Source: Candidatus Bathyarchaeota archaeon (GTDB lineage Archaea; Thermoproteota; Bathyarchaeia; TCS64). From it: a stretch of DNA of 40,600 nucleotides. The translations under genes were made by a program, and so were the position numbers. A model generated the notes under the pieces. It made no database searches, had not been told where the DNA came from, and was given only the letters and a program-made list of their open reading frames with translations. Shown here one piece after another: positions 33,970 through 40,600 of the stretch (the stretch's first letter is position 1; every line of letters begins with the position of its first letter). Location of the stretch: NCBI GenBank assembly GCA_014730055.1, contig WJIV01000048.1:1-40600 (forward strand). Direction: 5' to 3'.

Positions 33970-35238
33970 CTATTCTTTTTCTTCTTTATCTTTCTCGTCA
34001 GGATCTTTTTTGGTGTCCTCTTTTAACTGTAATTTCATTATCAGTGGAGCAATTATGGAGTAGAAAAGTATAGAACCAAGAACAACAGGAAAGACCATAT
34101 TTGAAAAAATATTTGGATCAGCAAATGCTTCTCCTTCAGGGTCATAAAGTACCGGCAACTGTGCAAAGACTAGGGCTGAGGTTCCGAGAGGATAAGTGAG
34201 ACGAGTCATCACAGTTTCAATTCTCTCAAAATTTAAGGCCAAACCAACTGCAGTGCCGGCAATTAGACGTATTAATATTAGTAAAATTGTTAGCACACCA
34301 CCGATGAATATTAACCTTCTATCCAGTGTTACTATCAAACCTGTGTAGACGAAATAATATGACTTGAATATGAATAGTACTTCATTATTGAACTCCATAA
34401 GACTTTTTCGATCAATACGGGGTCTGAACCCAAATCTTTCAGTGAATCTCCTATAATTGGCAAGTGCAAGCCCGAAGGTGAAACAAGCCATAGTACCACC
34501 ACCTTCACCCGCTAATGCCTCAGCCAAGAAATATACTTGGAATAAAATCGCAAGGGTTAGAAGATAATTGAACTGTCTCCCTCTTAGCCGGTGAAGTATA
34601 AGAGTCCAGGCTAGTCCTATTAAAAAACCTATAAGGCTACCTATCGTAAAAATTACATATACATCTCTGAGTGACTCAAGTATCATGATGTCACCTCTAA
34701 GGTGTATATTGATCAATGAAACCGCAACCATTATTCTAACAGGATCTACTATGGTTGACTCTAGAAGTAATATTGACCTTACCCTATCCATACCCTTTAT
34801 GATCTTCCTTAACTGATCTAGTAACCCTGTTACTGCTACGGTGCTCAAACCTCCCAACATCGTACCTAAGATCATCGAGCTTATTATTCCAAAATCAGGA
34901 TAGATGTATGGCACTATCAATCCTGTTGCTACCACTATAAGTATGAAAGTTACAAAAGCAAGACCTGCTGTCTTTCTAATTATCTGTAAAAGATTATCTA
35001 GGTTTGTATCTGCACCCGCCTCAAAGGTTATTAATATAATGGATGTGACACTTACGACAGGAGAGATCTCCATGAATATCTCCTCAGGTATTAATCCTAG
35101 TACTGGTCCGACTATAATGCCAAATAGCAAAAGCCAAACCAGGTCCGGTATTCTTGTCCTTCTATAAACTAGGTTACCGAGGTAGCTGAGTATAATCAGC
35201 GCTGAAAATAAGAGAAGAATTAATCGAGGAGAGATTAT
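33970..35238 (-). CDS. cation:proton antiporter (CPA family), non-canonical start
   Basis: A membrane antiporter of the NhaP/KefB superfamily with about twelve hydrophobic segments and a charged Lys/Glu tail. FEAGADTNLDNLL and ESTIVDPVR correspond to the conserved ion-path helices, where the Asp of TIVDP replaces the usual ND pair. The first ordinary start, TTG at 35130, lies inside a helix and would cut off transmembrane segment one. The frame continues upstream with a typical first helix and YLGNLVYRRTRIPDLVWLLL up to a stop, without ATG, GTG or TTG. ATA at 35238 is nine bases from AGGTGG (35248-35253) and is my preferred start; a sequencing or indel error is the alternative. Confidence 0.75.
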   Translation of the reverse strand: MISPRLILLLFSALIILSYLGNLVYRRTRIPDLVWLLLFGIIVGPVLGLIPEEIFMEISPVVSVTSIILITFEAGADTNLDNLLQIIRKTAGLAFVTFILIVVATGLIVPYIYPDFGIISSMILGTMLGGLSTVAVTGLLDQLRKIIKGMDRVRSILLLESTIVDPVRIMVAVSLINIHLRGDIMILESLRDVYVIFTIGSLIGFLIGLAWTLILHRLRGRQFNYLLTLAILFQVYFLAEALAGEGGGTMACFTFGLALANYRRFTERFGFRPRIDRKSLMEFNNEVLFIFKSYYFVYTGLIVTLDRRLIFIGGVLTILLILIRLIAGTAVGLALNFERIETVMTRLTYPLGTSALVFAQLPVLYDPEGEAFADPNIFSNMVFPVVLGSILFYSIIAPLIMKLQLKEDTKKDPDEKDKEEKE

Positions 35239-35296
35239 TTTTGTTGTCCACCTAAACGATTATTAGTTATATTGATATGGTAAAAACCTTACAATC

Positions 35297-36397
35297 TTAT
35301 TTCTTCTCAATTAACTCCTCCTGGGTCGAGGTCTCATAGTATTTATGAAATTGAGATGGGAGAACATGATACGCCCTATTTTTTATTAAATCCTCTAGGT
35401 CAATAGAGTTGTACGTATTCCAGAACAAAATGGTTTTACCATGCTCTCCTTGTTTTTTTAGCCATCTCAAGCCACCGTTTAGGGCTTTTCCCGTATAGGT
35501 TGGTTCAAGTGGAATTCCCTCTAATCTTCTCATTTCCTTTACTGTCTCATATCCTTCTTTAGTAATGTATGCATATCCTTTCCCAAGGAATTCATCGAGT
35601 AGAATTATATCTTTCTTAGTACATCTGATTTTTGGAATATTTTCATCATAACGTCTCATAAATTTACAAATATTATTAGATATACTAACCAATCTCGAGG
35701 TTGTTACCATCCAGGGCATAGCGACTCCAACGCTGATTACTTGAGTATTCATTTCTAGAAGCTTGCATCCTAGATTTAGGCCAGCTACAGTACCTAGACT
35801 TGCAGCGGGAGCAATAATATAGTCTGGTTCAGGAATATCTCCTCGATCTATCTGACTTTTAAGCTCAAAAATAGCGTTAACGAACCCTAAATTCCCTATT
35901 GCGGAACTAGCTCCTGGTGGAATATAGTAAGGTTTCCGACCTCTTAAACTATTGATAAAATATTTCCATCCAGACATTAATAATTCTTCAAGTATATTTC
36001 TGGTATATACAAGCTCAATCCCAAAGTGATAATCTAATAACAAGTTCTTTCGTATATAATCTGCGTTAGGCTGATCCATAACTATCCCCATTACATCAAA
36101 ACCTTCATTTCCACCATGAATGCCTGTAGCAAGAACTTGGTTGGAACCGACCGCTCCAAGGGTGATCAAAAGCTCCCTATTTTTCTCTTTTGCATCAGCT
36201 AGGATATACTCCAATTTTCTTACCTTGTTTCCTCCATATATATAATGACAGCAATCATCACGTTTAATGTAAAGATCTGGTACATTGACATACTCTCCCA
36301 TTTTTTCCAACTTTTCAATGCTTGAGGGATAATTCCCTAATGAGACAAAAGGAATATCCCCAAGACCAGAATAGAACTCATTTATTATGGGTACCAT
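35297..36397 (-). CDS. PLP-dependent D-cysteine desulfhydrase/ACC deaminase family enzyme
   Basis: A 366-residue fold-type II PLP enzyme. LYIKRDDCCH and YGGNKVRKLEY (PLP Lys at residue 58), the SNQVLATG loop that holds the pyridine ring, and the phosphate loop AASLGTVAGLNLG are those of the D-cysteine desulfhydrase/ACC deaminase group. The usual result is release of ammonia from D-cysteine or a similar beta-substituted D-amino acid to give pyruvate. With a D-aminopeptidase elsewhere in the window, D-amino acid breakdown is plausible. ATG start at 36397. Monocistronic between the antiporter and the divergent TudS gene. Confidence 0.85.
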   Translation of the reverse strand: MVPIINEFYSGLGDIPFVSLGNYPSSIEKLEKMGEYVNVPDLYIKRDDCCHYIYGGNKVRKLEYILADAKEKNRELLITLGAVGSNQVLATGIHGGNEGFDVMGIVMDQPNADYIRKNLLLDYHFGIELVYTRNILEELLMSGWKYFINSLRGRKPYYIPPGASSAIGNLGFVNAIFELKSQIDRGDIPEPDYIIAPAASLGTVAGLNLGCKLLEMNTQVISVGVAMPWMVTTSRLVSISNNICKFMRRYDENIPKIRCTKKDIILLDEFLGKGYAYITKEGYETVKEMRRLEGIPLEPTYTGKALNGGLRWLKKQGEHGKTILFWNTYNSIDLEDLIKNRAYHVLPSQFHKYYETSTQEELIEKK

Positions 36398-36604
36398 GTT
36401 AAAATTGTATGTTTTGTGTTTTTAACATCACCGAACCCTTGTAGTACTAATTAAATTGGCATTTTTTCTCAACTAAATACTATAAAGAATTGATAACTAT
36501 GAAATGTTTCAGTATTACAACAGATATCCAGAAATTATAGATCTCAAAATATAGAACGAGAAGAATTAATAGTCCAATAACTTTAATCAACACAGGTACA
36601 AATT

Positions 36605-37552
36605 TTGGACTTTCCCAAACCACGAGTCGTAATCAGCAGATGTATTGAATTTGAAAATGTTAGATGGGATGGCCAAATTATCAATAACGATTTTGTTAGG
36701 AGGCTTTTACCATATGTAAAGCCAATTACAGTCTGTCCTGAGATCGGTGTAGATCTTCCTGTTCCGAGGGACCCCATAAGGATAGTAAGGATTGAAAGTG
36801 AAGATCGACTGCTCCAACCAAGTACTGGAAGAAACCTAACAGATGAGATGAAAAAATTAACAGAAAATTTTCTTGATAATCTACCCCCCGTAGACGGCTT
36901 TATTATGAAAAGTAGGAGCCCATCATGTGGTATTACCAATGTGAAAATATATGCAGGCTTAGAGAATGATCCTGTAATCGATAGAGGGGCTGGCATGTTT
37001 GGAAGATATGTTAAAGATAGGTTCTGGCATCTAGCTGTAGAAGACGACTATAGATTGAGTAACCATGAGATCAGAGAAAATTTTCTTCGTAAATTGTATG
37101 TCTTAGCAGATTTCAGAGAGAATACTGTAAATAAAATAGGAGATCTGGTTGAATTTCACTCCAGACAGAAAACAATGCTTAAAGCATATAATAAAAGCCG
37201 AATAAGGATAATGGAAAATATTATTTCAAATCATAATAGGAAGCCCTTTGATGTTATACATAATGAATATCAAGAACAATTATACAATACAATTGTTAGC
37301 CCTCCAAGATACGAAAAATATACAAAAGTTCTACAGAATTGCTTAGGTTACTTTAGTAATAAGATCTCAGAATCAGAAAGGAACTTTTTCCTAGATACGT
37401 TAGAACAATATCGCCAGGGTAGAGTACCTCTGATTGTACCTTTAGATGTAATGAAATCATGGATAGTACGCTTCGATGAAAAATACCTCTCAAAGCAGAG
37501 TTTCTTTTACCCATATCCCGAGAATCTAATGGATATTAATACTCTTGTTTAG
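36605..37552 (+). CDS. TudS-type DUF523 domain fused to DUF1722
   Basis: A 315-residue two-domain protein. The N-terminal 150 residues are DUF523: SRC (Cys13) with RWDG, VCPEIGVDLPVPRDPIRI (Cys44) and SRSPSCG (Cys108), the three Cys that bind the iron-sulfur cluster of the thiouracil desulfidase TudS. From about residue 185 the DUF1722 domain follows, with LVEFHSRQKTMLKAYN and VPLIVPLDVMKSW. The same fusion is known from bacterial YbgA-like proteins. TudS removes sulfur from 2-thiouracil or 4-thiouracil; the DUF1722 part is of unknown role. Starts with TTG at 36605 and ends convergently with the MFS gene. Confidence 0.85.
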   Translation: MDFPKPRVVISRCIEFENVRWDGQIINNDFVRRLLPYVKPITVCPEIGVDLPVPRDPIRIVRIESEDRLLQPSTGRNLTDEMKKLTENFLDNLPPVDGFIMKSRSPSCGITNVKIYAGLENDPVIDRGAGMFGRYVKDRFWHLAVEDDYRLSNHEIRENFLRKLYVLADFRENTVNKIGDLVEFHSRQKTMLKAYNKSRIRIMENIISNHNRKPFDVIHNEYQEQLYNTIVSPPRYEKYTKVLQNCLGYFSNKISESERNFFLDTLEQYRQGRVPLIVPLDVMKSWIVRFDEKYLSKQSFFYPYPENLMDINTLV

Positions 37553-37583
37553 GCATCTGATTAAAGGAACTATTGGAAATGAC

Positions 37584-38837
37584 TTAAGGTCTCTCCTCCT
37601 CTATTTCTCTTTTGAGAAGGAGCGGAAAGAGGGCGGAGGCTAATAAGGTCATTGCTCCACCTATGTAAGCTGGACTTTCAAGACCAATTTTTTCAATCAT
37701 TAATCCACCTAACCAAGGAGAAATTACACCCCCTCCATTCAAGCTGATTAATCGTAAGCTATTAGCTGTACTTTTCTCTTCTTCATCAAGTCTTTTCATA
37801 AATAAACTTGTTACAAGAGGATCTGACATGAAACGAGTTCCCATTCTCAGAATATAGAGTATAGATAAAAATGCAAAAGAGGGAGCTACTGGAAAGCCAA
37901 GAAGAAATATTGCAGAAGTAGCGATTCCCAAAGTAATACTTTTCAATGAACCTAGTCTTTTTGAAAAGGACGCTGCTGAACCCTTAGACATCGCCATAAC
38001 TAGATTAGATATAAAGAACATAGTCCCCAGGCCAGCTGATTCTATACCAAATTTCTTGTTAACATAATAGGGGAAAAAGCTGAACATTATACCACCTGCA
38101 ATGTTTACAAATAGGGTAAGTCCACAGATCTTTAGTACAGTCCTCCATGAATTAAGTTTAAACTTGAAGTCTTCTTTCAGGATTTCGTTGATATTTGTGC
38201 TTGAAATGTAATAGAAAAAATATTGAGCTATGAATAAGCCGGCTGCCATCAACATTGTATACCGATAAGCTATAGGTAATGAGAGGCTCAACCTCCCAAC
38301 CATCAAAGCGGGAAGATAGCCTGCGAGACTTCCAATACTCATAGCGAAAATATTCAGCAACCCCCATAAACTGAAAGCTTTATCCATGTCGTCCTTTTCA
38401 AAAAAAGAGGAATAAAGAGGTGTTAAAACAGTACCTGTTGCATTGCAGATCCCTATTAGTAGGAAGGAGAGAGCGAAAGCTGGGACTGTTTGAGCTGTAA
38501 AGAACAAGATCATTGATAATCCAATAAAAAAGAATCCAGCGAGGATCATCTTTCTTTTTCCATATCTATCAGCAAGAATACCAGCTGGGACAGTCAATAA
38601 TGTTGATCCTAATGAATTCATCATGAAAACTCTACCTAAACTGGTTGGCTCAAATCCTAAGCTAATAAGATAAAGCTGCATAACTGAATTAAATACACCA
38701 TTACTAATTCCATTAGTAATCCCCCCAACTAGAAAGTACTTGGCATTCAAATTAAGTTTTGTAGGTATTACATTATCCAGTATCCCATTTTTTCGTTTCC
38801 CTGGTCTTAACAAATTTTTAGATTCCAAGGGTTCCAT
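37584..38837 (-). CDS. MFS transporter
   Basis: A 417-residue major facilitator with twelve predicted transmembrane segments. MF motif A between helices two and three is visible as GILADRYGKRKMIL. The N-terminal 25 residues are basic and cytoplasmic. No substrate-specific motif is recognised; sugar, amino acid or drug export are all possible. The ATG at 38837 lies eleven bases after the stop of a 48-residue ribbon-helix-helix-like ORF on the same strand, so regulator and transporter are probably one transcript. Confidence 0.85.
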   Translation of the reverse strand: MEPLESKNLLRPGKRKNGILDNVIPTKLNLNAKYFLVGGITNGISNGVFNSVMQLYLISLGFEPTSLGRVFMMNSLGSTLLTVPAGILADRYGKRKMILAGFFFIGLSMILFFTAQTVPAFALSFLLIGICNATGTVLTPLYSSFFEKDDMDKAFSLWGLLNIFAMSIGSLAGYLPALMVGRLSLSLPIAYRYTMLMAAGLFIAQYFFYYISSTNINEILKEDFKFKLNSWRTVLKICGLTLFVNIAGGIMFSFFPYYVNKKFGIESAGLGTMFFISNLVMAMSKGSAASFSKRLGSLKSITLGIATSAIFLLGFPVAPSFAFLSILYILRMGTRFMSDPLVTSLFMKRLDEEEKSTANSLRLISLNGGGVISPWLGGLMIEKIGLESPAYIGGAMTLLASALFPLLLKREIEEERP

Positions 38838-38848
38838 TATTGGATCAC

Positions 38849-38995
38849 CTAATTATAAGGGACATATTTTTTGTAGAAGTTGAGAACCCTATCGAGAGCT
38901 TCATCAAAGGAGATCTGTACATTCTCCTCTAGCTCTATAACCTTCCTTATCTCTTGAATATTCTTCCTGTTCGAAACACTTATTCTCTTTGTCAT
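38849..38995 (-). CDS. 48-residue ribbon-helix-helix-like small protein
   Basis: A short gene below the usual length cut-off. The product begins MTKRISVSNRKNIQEIRKVI, a basic strand then helix, and continues to a second helix with SFDEALDRVLNFYKKY, the strand-helix-helix pattern of small MetJ/Arc-type regulators and archaeal RHH proteins. It has an ATG at 38995, a TATA-like box upstream (39026-39034) and lies eleven bases before the MFS start, all favouring a real gene. The likely role is a DNA-binding regulator, perhaps of its own operon and of the divergent solenoid gene. Assignment is from pattern only. Confidence 0.65.
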   Translation of the reverse strand: MTKRISVSNRKNIQEIRKVIELEENVQISFDEALDRVLNFYKKYVPYN

Positions 38996-39025
38996 ATTTT
39001 ATCAGTTACTGGAAAAAGAACTGAA

Positions 39026-39034
39026 CATATAAAG
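39026..39034 (-). promoter_or_regulatory. TATA-like box for the RHH-like gene and MFS transporter
   Basis: Minus-strand CTTTATATG lies about 35 bases before ATG 38995, implying a short leader of about ten bases. Confidence 0.45.
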
Positions 39035-39065
39035 CGGACTCAAGATTATTCATCAACAATTGTAG

Positions 39066-39078
39066 TCACAAATTGTGA
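39066..39078. promoter_or_regulatory. 13-bp dyad in the divergent promoter region
   Basis: TCACAA and TTGTGA flank a single A. The site lies midway between the TATA-like boxes of the RHH-like gene and the solenoid gene, a classic place for a shared operator. Confidence 0.45.
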
Positions 39079-39105
39079 GTATAAGATGTGTTTTACTTTT
39101 AAAAA

Positions 39106-39114
39106 GTATAAATA
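39106..39114 (+). promoter_or_regulatory. TATA box of the beta-solenoid gene
   Basis: GTATAAATA preceded by a purine-rich BRE-like AAAAA. Its centre is 18 bases before GTG 39128 and 27 before GTG 39137, so the second GTG is the better leaderless start. Confidence 0.6.
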
Positions 39115-39127
39115 TGCTTAACATGCA

Positions 39128-40456
39128 GTGAATGATGTGGCCAGTGAAATAGTAGTACAAGGAGATACTGTGAGGTTGGGACGAGTCGAAGGAAACCTCA
39201 TAATTGATGATGGAGCTATTGAAGCATCAGATCCAGATAAAACTGTGGAAGTTACTGGGGAGCTTAAATGCATCGGTGACTGTAGTATATATGGAAACTT
39301 ACGAACAAAACTAATTACAGGTAACAGGGTCAGGGCCAAGGTAACAGGGGATCTTCAAGCAGGTGAGATTGATCTTAAGCGAAGCAGCTTGGAGGTATAT
39401 GGAAACCTCGGAGCTAACTCTATCAGAGTTGGAAATAGCTTATATGTTAAAGGTAAAACAGATTCTGAAAATATAAACGTCGGTGGAAGTTTTAAAGCAG
39501 ATGACATTATAAGATCAACAAGAACAACTGTAGGTGGTAGCTTTCAATCTACTAATGACGTTAATATAGATTATATCTCATGCGGTGGATCAGCACGGAT
39601 CGAAGGAAACACTGAAAGTATTAGTATTAAAGTCGGTGGTACCTTTCGCGGAGGAAATAGTGTAAGATCAGAAGATATTGATGTTGGGGGGAGTTTTAAA
39701 GCAAAAGCAGAGGTCGATATCTCACATCTGGATGTTGGGGGCACAATAAAAATTCAAGGTGGAATAATTAGTAGAAGTATGGGTGTTGGGGGGAGTTTCA
39801 GGTCATATGATTTTTTGAGGTTTGGTGACTTAGAATCCGGAGGAACAATCAAACTAGCCGGTGGAGAAGGCGGTAACATTCAAGTCGGGGGATCTTTGAA
39901 AAGTGAAAGAGATCTAAAGTTTGATAAAATAAATGTGGGTGGAACCGCAAAGATAGATGGAAATGCTGAAGGAAATAGCATTACGATTGGGGGAAAGTTA
40001 GGTATTTATGGCGACCTCAACTTATCTTCAGATCTAAGAGTTGGTGGAAAAGCAGAAATTAGAGGTACCGTTAAAGCCGAATCAGTACGAATAGGTGGAA
40101 AAATTGAGGCGGGTAAAATTGAATCTGATAAATTTATAGAAACTTACTATCTCAGAACATTAAGAGGTGCAAAGTCCTCTAGAATAGAAGTAGGTCGACG
40201 TGGGACTGCACACGGACCACTAATTGGTAAGGTGATAATAATCAAAGAGAGGGGCAGTATCGAGGATGTTTATGGCGATGAAGTTCATCTTAGGAGCGGA
40301 GTCAGAGCCGGTAAACTAGTTGGTCGAAGAATAATTTTAGAGCAAGGCTGTGAGGTAGATGAAATCATATATAGTGAGCAACTTCGCAGCGATTCAAGTG
40401 TAAGGATTAGAGTTCCCCCTAAGAAGACTGAAAAACTTCCCGAACCACCCTTTTAG
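39128..40456 (+). CDS. bactofilin-like polymer-forming beta-solenoid protein
   Basis: A 442-residue protein built from short parallel beta turns. From residue 101 to about 338 there are fourteen turns of 17 residues, each opening with VGG, IGG, CGG or SGG at 101, 118, 135, 152, 169, 186, 203, 220, 237, 253, 270, 287, 305 and 322; one turn has 16 and one 18 residues. This period equals that of bactofilins and DUF583 polymer-forming proteins, which are about three times shorter. Residues 1-100 and 340-425 contain less regular turns, and the tail is Pro/Lys-rich. No signal peptide, so a cytoplasmic scaffold or filament is likely. GTG 39137 may be the true start. The winged-helix gene follows at three bases. 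Confidence 0.78.
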   Translation: MNDVASEIVVQGDTVRLGRVEGNLIIDDGAIEASDPDKTVEVTGELKCIGDCSIYGNLRTKLITGNRVRAKVTGDLQAGEIDLKRSSLEVYGNLGANSIRVGNSLYVKGKTDSENINVGGSFKADDIIRSTRTTVGGSFQSTNDVNIDYISCGGSARIEGNTESISIKVGGTFRGGNSVRSEDIDVGGSFKAKAEVDISHLDVGGTIKIQGGIISRSMGVGGSFRSYDFLRFGDLESGGTIKLAGGEGGNIQVGGSLKSERDLKFDKINVGGTAKIDGNAEGNSITIGGKLGIYGDLNLSSDLRVGGKAEIRGTVKAESVRIGGKIEAGKIESDKFIETYYLRTLRGAKSSRIEVGRRGTAHGPLIGKVIIIKERGSIEDVYGDEVHLRSGVRAGKLVGRRIILEQGCEVDEIIYSEQLRSDSSVRIRVPPKKTEKLPEPPF

Positions 40457-40459
40457 GTG

Positions 40460-40600
40460 ATGCCATTGGGGAGAAGGAGAACCCGTTATGATATATATCA
40501 AGATATTCTTGAGACGGTAATGAATCGCGGAGCAACTGGTATCACTAGAATAAGTTATGGTGCAAACCTTCCAGTTGACCGGGCAAAGGAGGCTGTTGAA
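40460..40600 (+). CDS. archaeal winged-helix protein (HTH_45-like), 3' partial
   Basis: The first 47 residues of a gene that runs off the window. RRRTRYDIYQDILETVMNRG and TGITRISYGANLPVDRAKEA are the opening helices of the small archaeal winged-helix group (HTH_45-like) common in TACK and Asgard genomes, where they act as presumptive DNA-binding proteins. The ATG at 40460 is three bases after the solenoid gene stop, with GTG 40457 directly before it, so the two genes are translationally linked and may share a process. Confidence 0.8.
   Translation, partial: MPLGRRRTRYDIYQDILETVMNRGATGITRISYGANLPVDRAKEAVE

Noticed and set aside
1..40600. CRISPR arrays, tRNA or rRNA genes
   Set aside because: No regularly spaced direct repeats and no tRNA T-arm consensus with a fitting acceptor stem were found by eye on either strand.

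Overview
The window comes from an archaeon. It encodes a transcription factor B (TFB) with an N-terminal zinc ribbon and two cyclin-like repeats, a molbindin-type TOBE protein, and at its right edge the start of an archaeal HTH_45-like winged-helix protein. Many genes have a TATA-like box centred about 25 bases before the start codon, the signature of leaderless archaeal transcription, and GTG and especially TTG starts are common. No rRNA, tRNA, CRISPR array, intact IS element or virus module was seen. The lineage cannot be fixed from this sequence; an uncultured TACK- or Asgard-type genome is a guess. Base composition is moderately AT-rich.

Layout. 1-4155: small hypothetical genes, a TfoX-N-like protein, an S66 carboxypeptidase (MccF/LdcA type), an FMN-binding split-barrel protein and an aspartoacylase-like zinc enzyme, several with their own leaderless promoter. 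4177-6376: a two-gene operon of family III CoA-transferase and CitE-like lyase, suited to activating and cleaving a hydroxy-dicarboxylic acid. 6552-8936: a large membrane-anchored extracellular protein with an alpha/beta-hydrolase half. 9067-9967: a disturbed, AT-rich stretch with a 5'-truncated SnoaL/DUF4440 gene. 9968-14308: a short UvrA-like ATPase lacking the UvrB-binding region, a lysine 6-dehydrogenase/saccharopine dehydrogenase-like enzyme and a guanine/cytidine-type deaminase. 14337-19494: a sugar or sugar-acid catabolism cluster (2-hydroxyacid dehydrogenase, FGGY kinase, class II aldolase, DsrE-like protein, LarA-type racemase). 19564-19871: decayed end of an amidohydrolase gene.

19976-29175: DUF362 protein, SDR oxidoreductase, DinB-like protein, D-aminopeptidase DppA (M55) coupled to a DUF3830 protein, two amidohydrolases with altered active-site residues, and a large HExxH metalloprotease without signal peptide. 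29311-33969: TOBE protein, divergent TFB, DUF6282 hydrolase-like protein, LUD-domain protein, glyoxalase-fold protein and DUF1385 membrane protein. 33970-38837: cation:proton antiporter, D-cysteine desulfhydrase/ACC deaminase family enzyme, TudS-DUF1722 fusion and an MFS transporter led by a previously unlisted 48-residue ribbon-helix-helix-like ORF. 38996-40600: a compact divergent control region and a bactofilin-like beta-solenoid protein of fourteen 17-residue turns, followed at once by the winged-helix gene.

Taken together this is a scavenging, catabolic chromosomal region: deamidation/deamination, D-amino acid and hydroxyacid handling, and sugar-phosphate cleavage. The least explained parts are the solenoid/winged-helix/RHH neighbourhood, the two amidohydrolases with altered catalytic residues, and the cytoplasmic metalloprotease.
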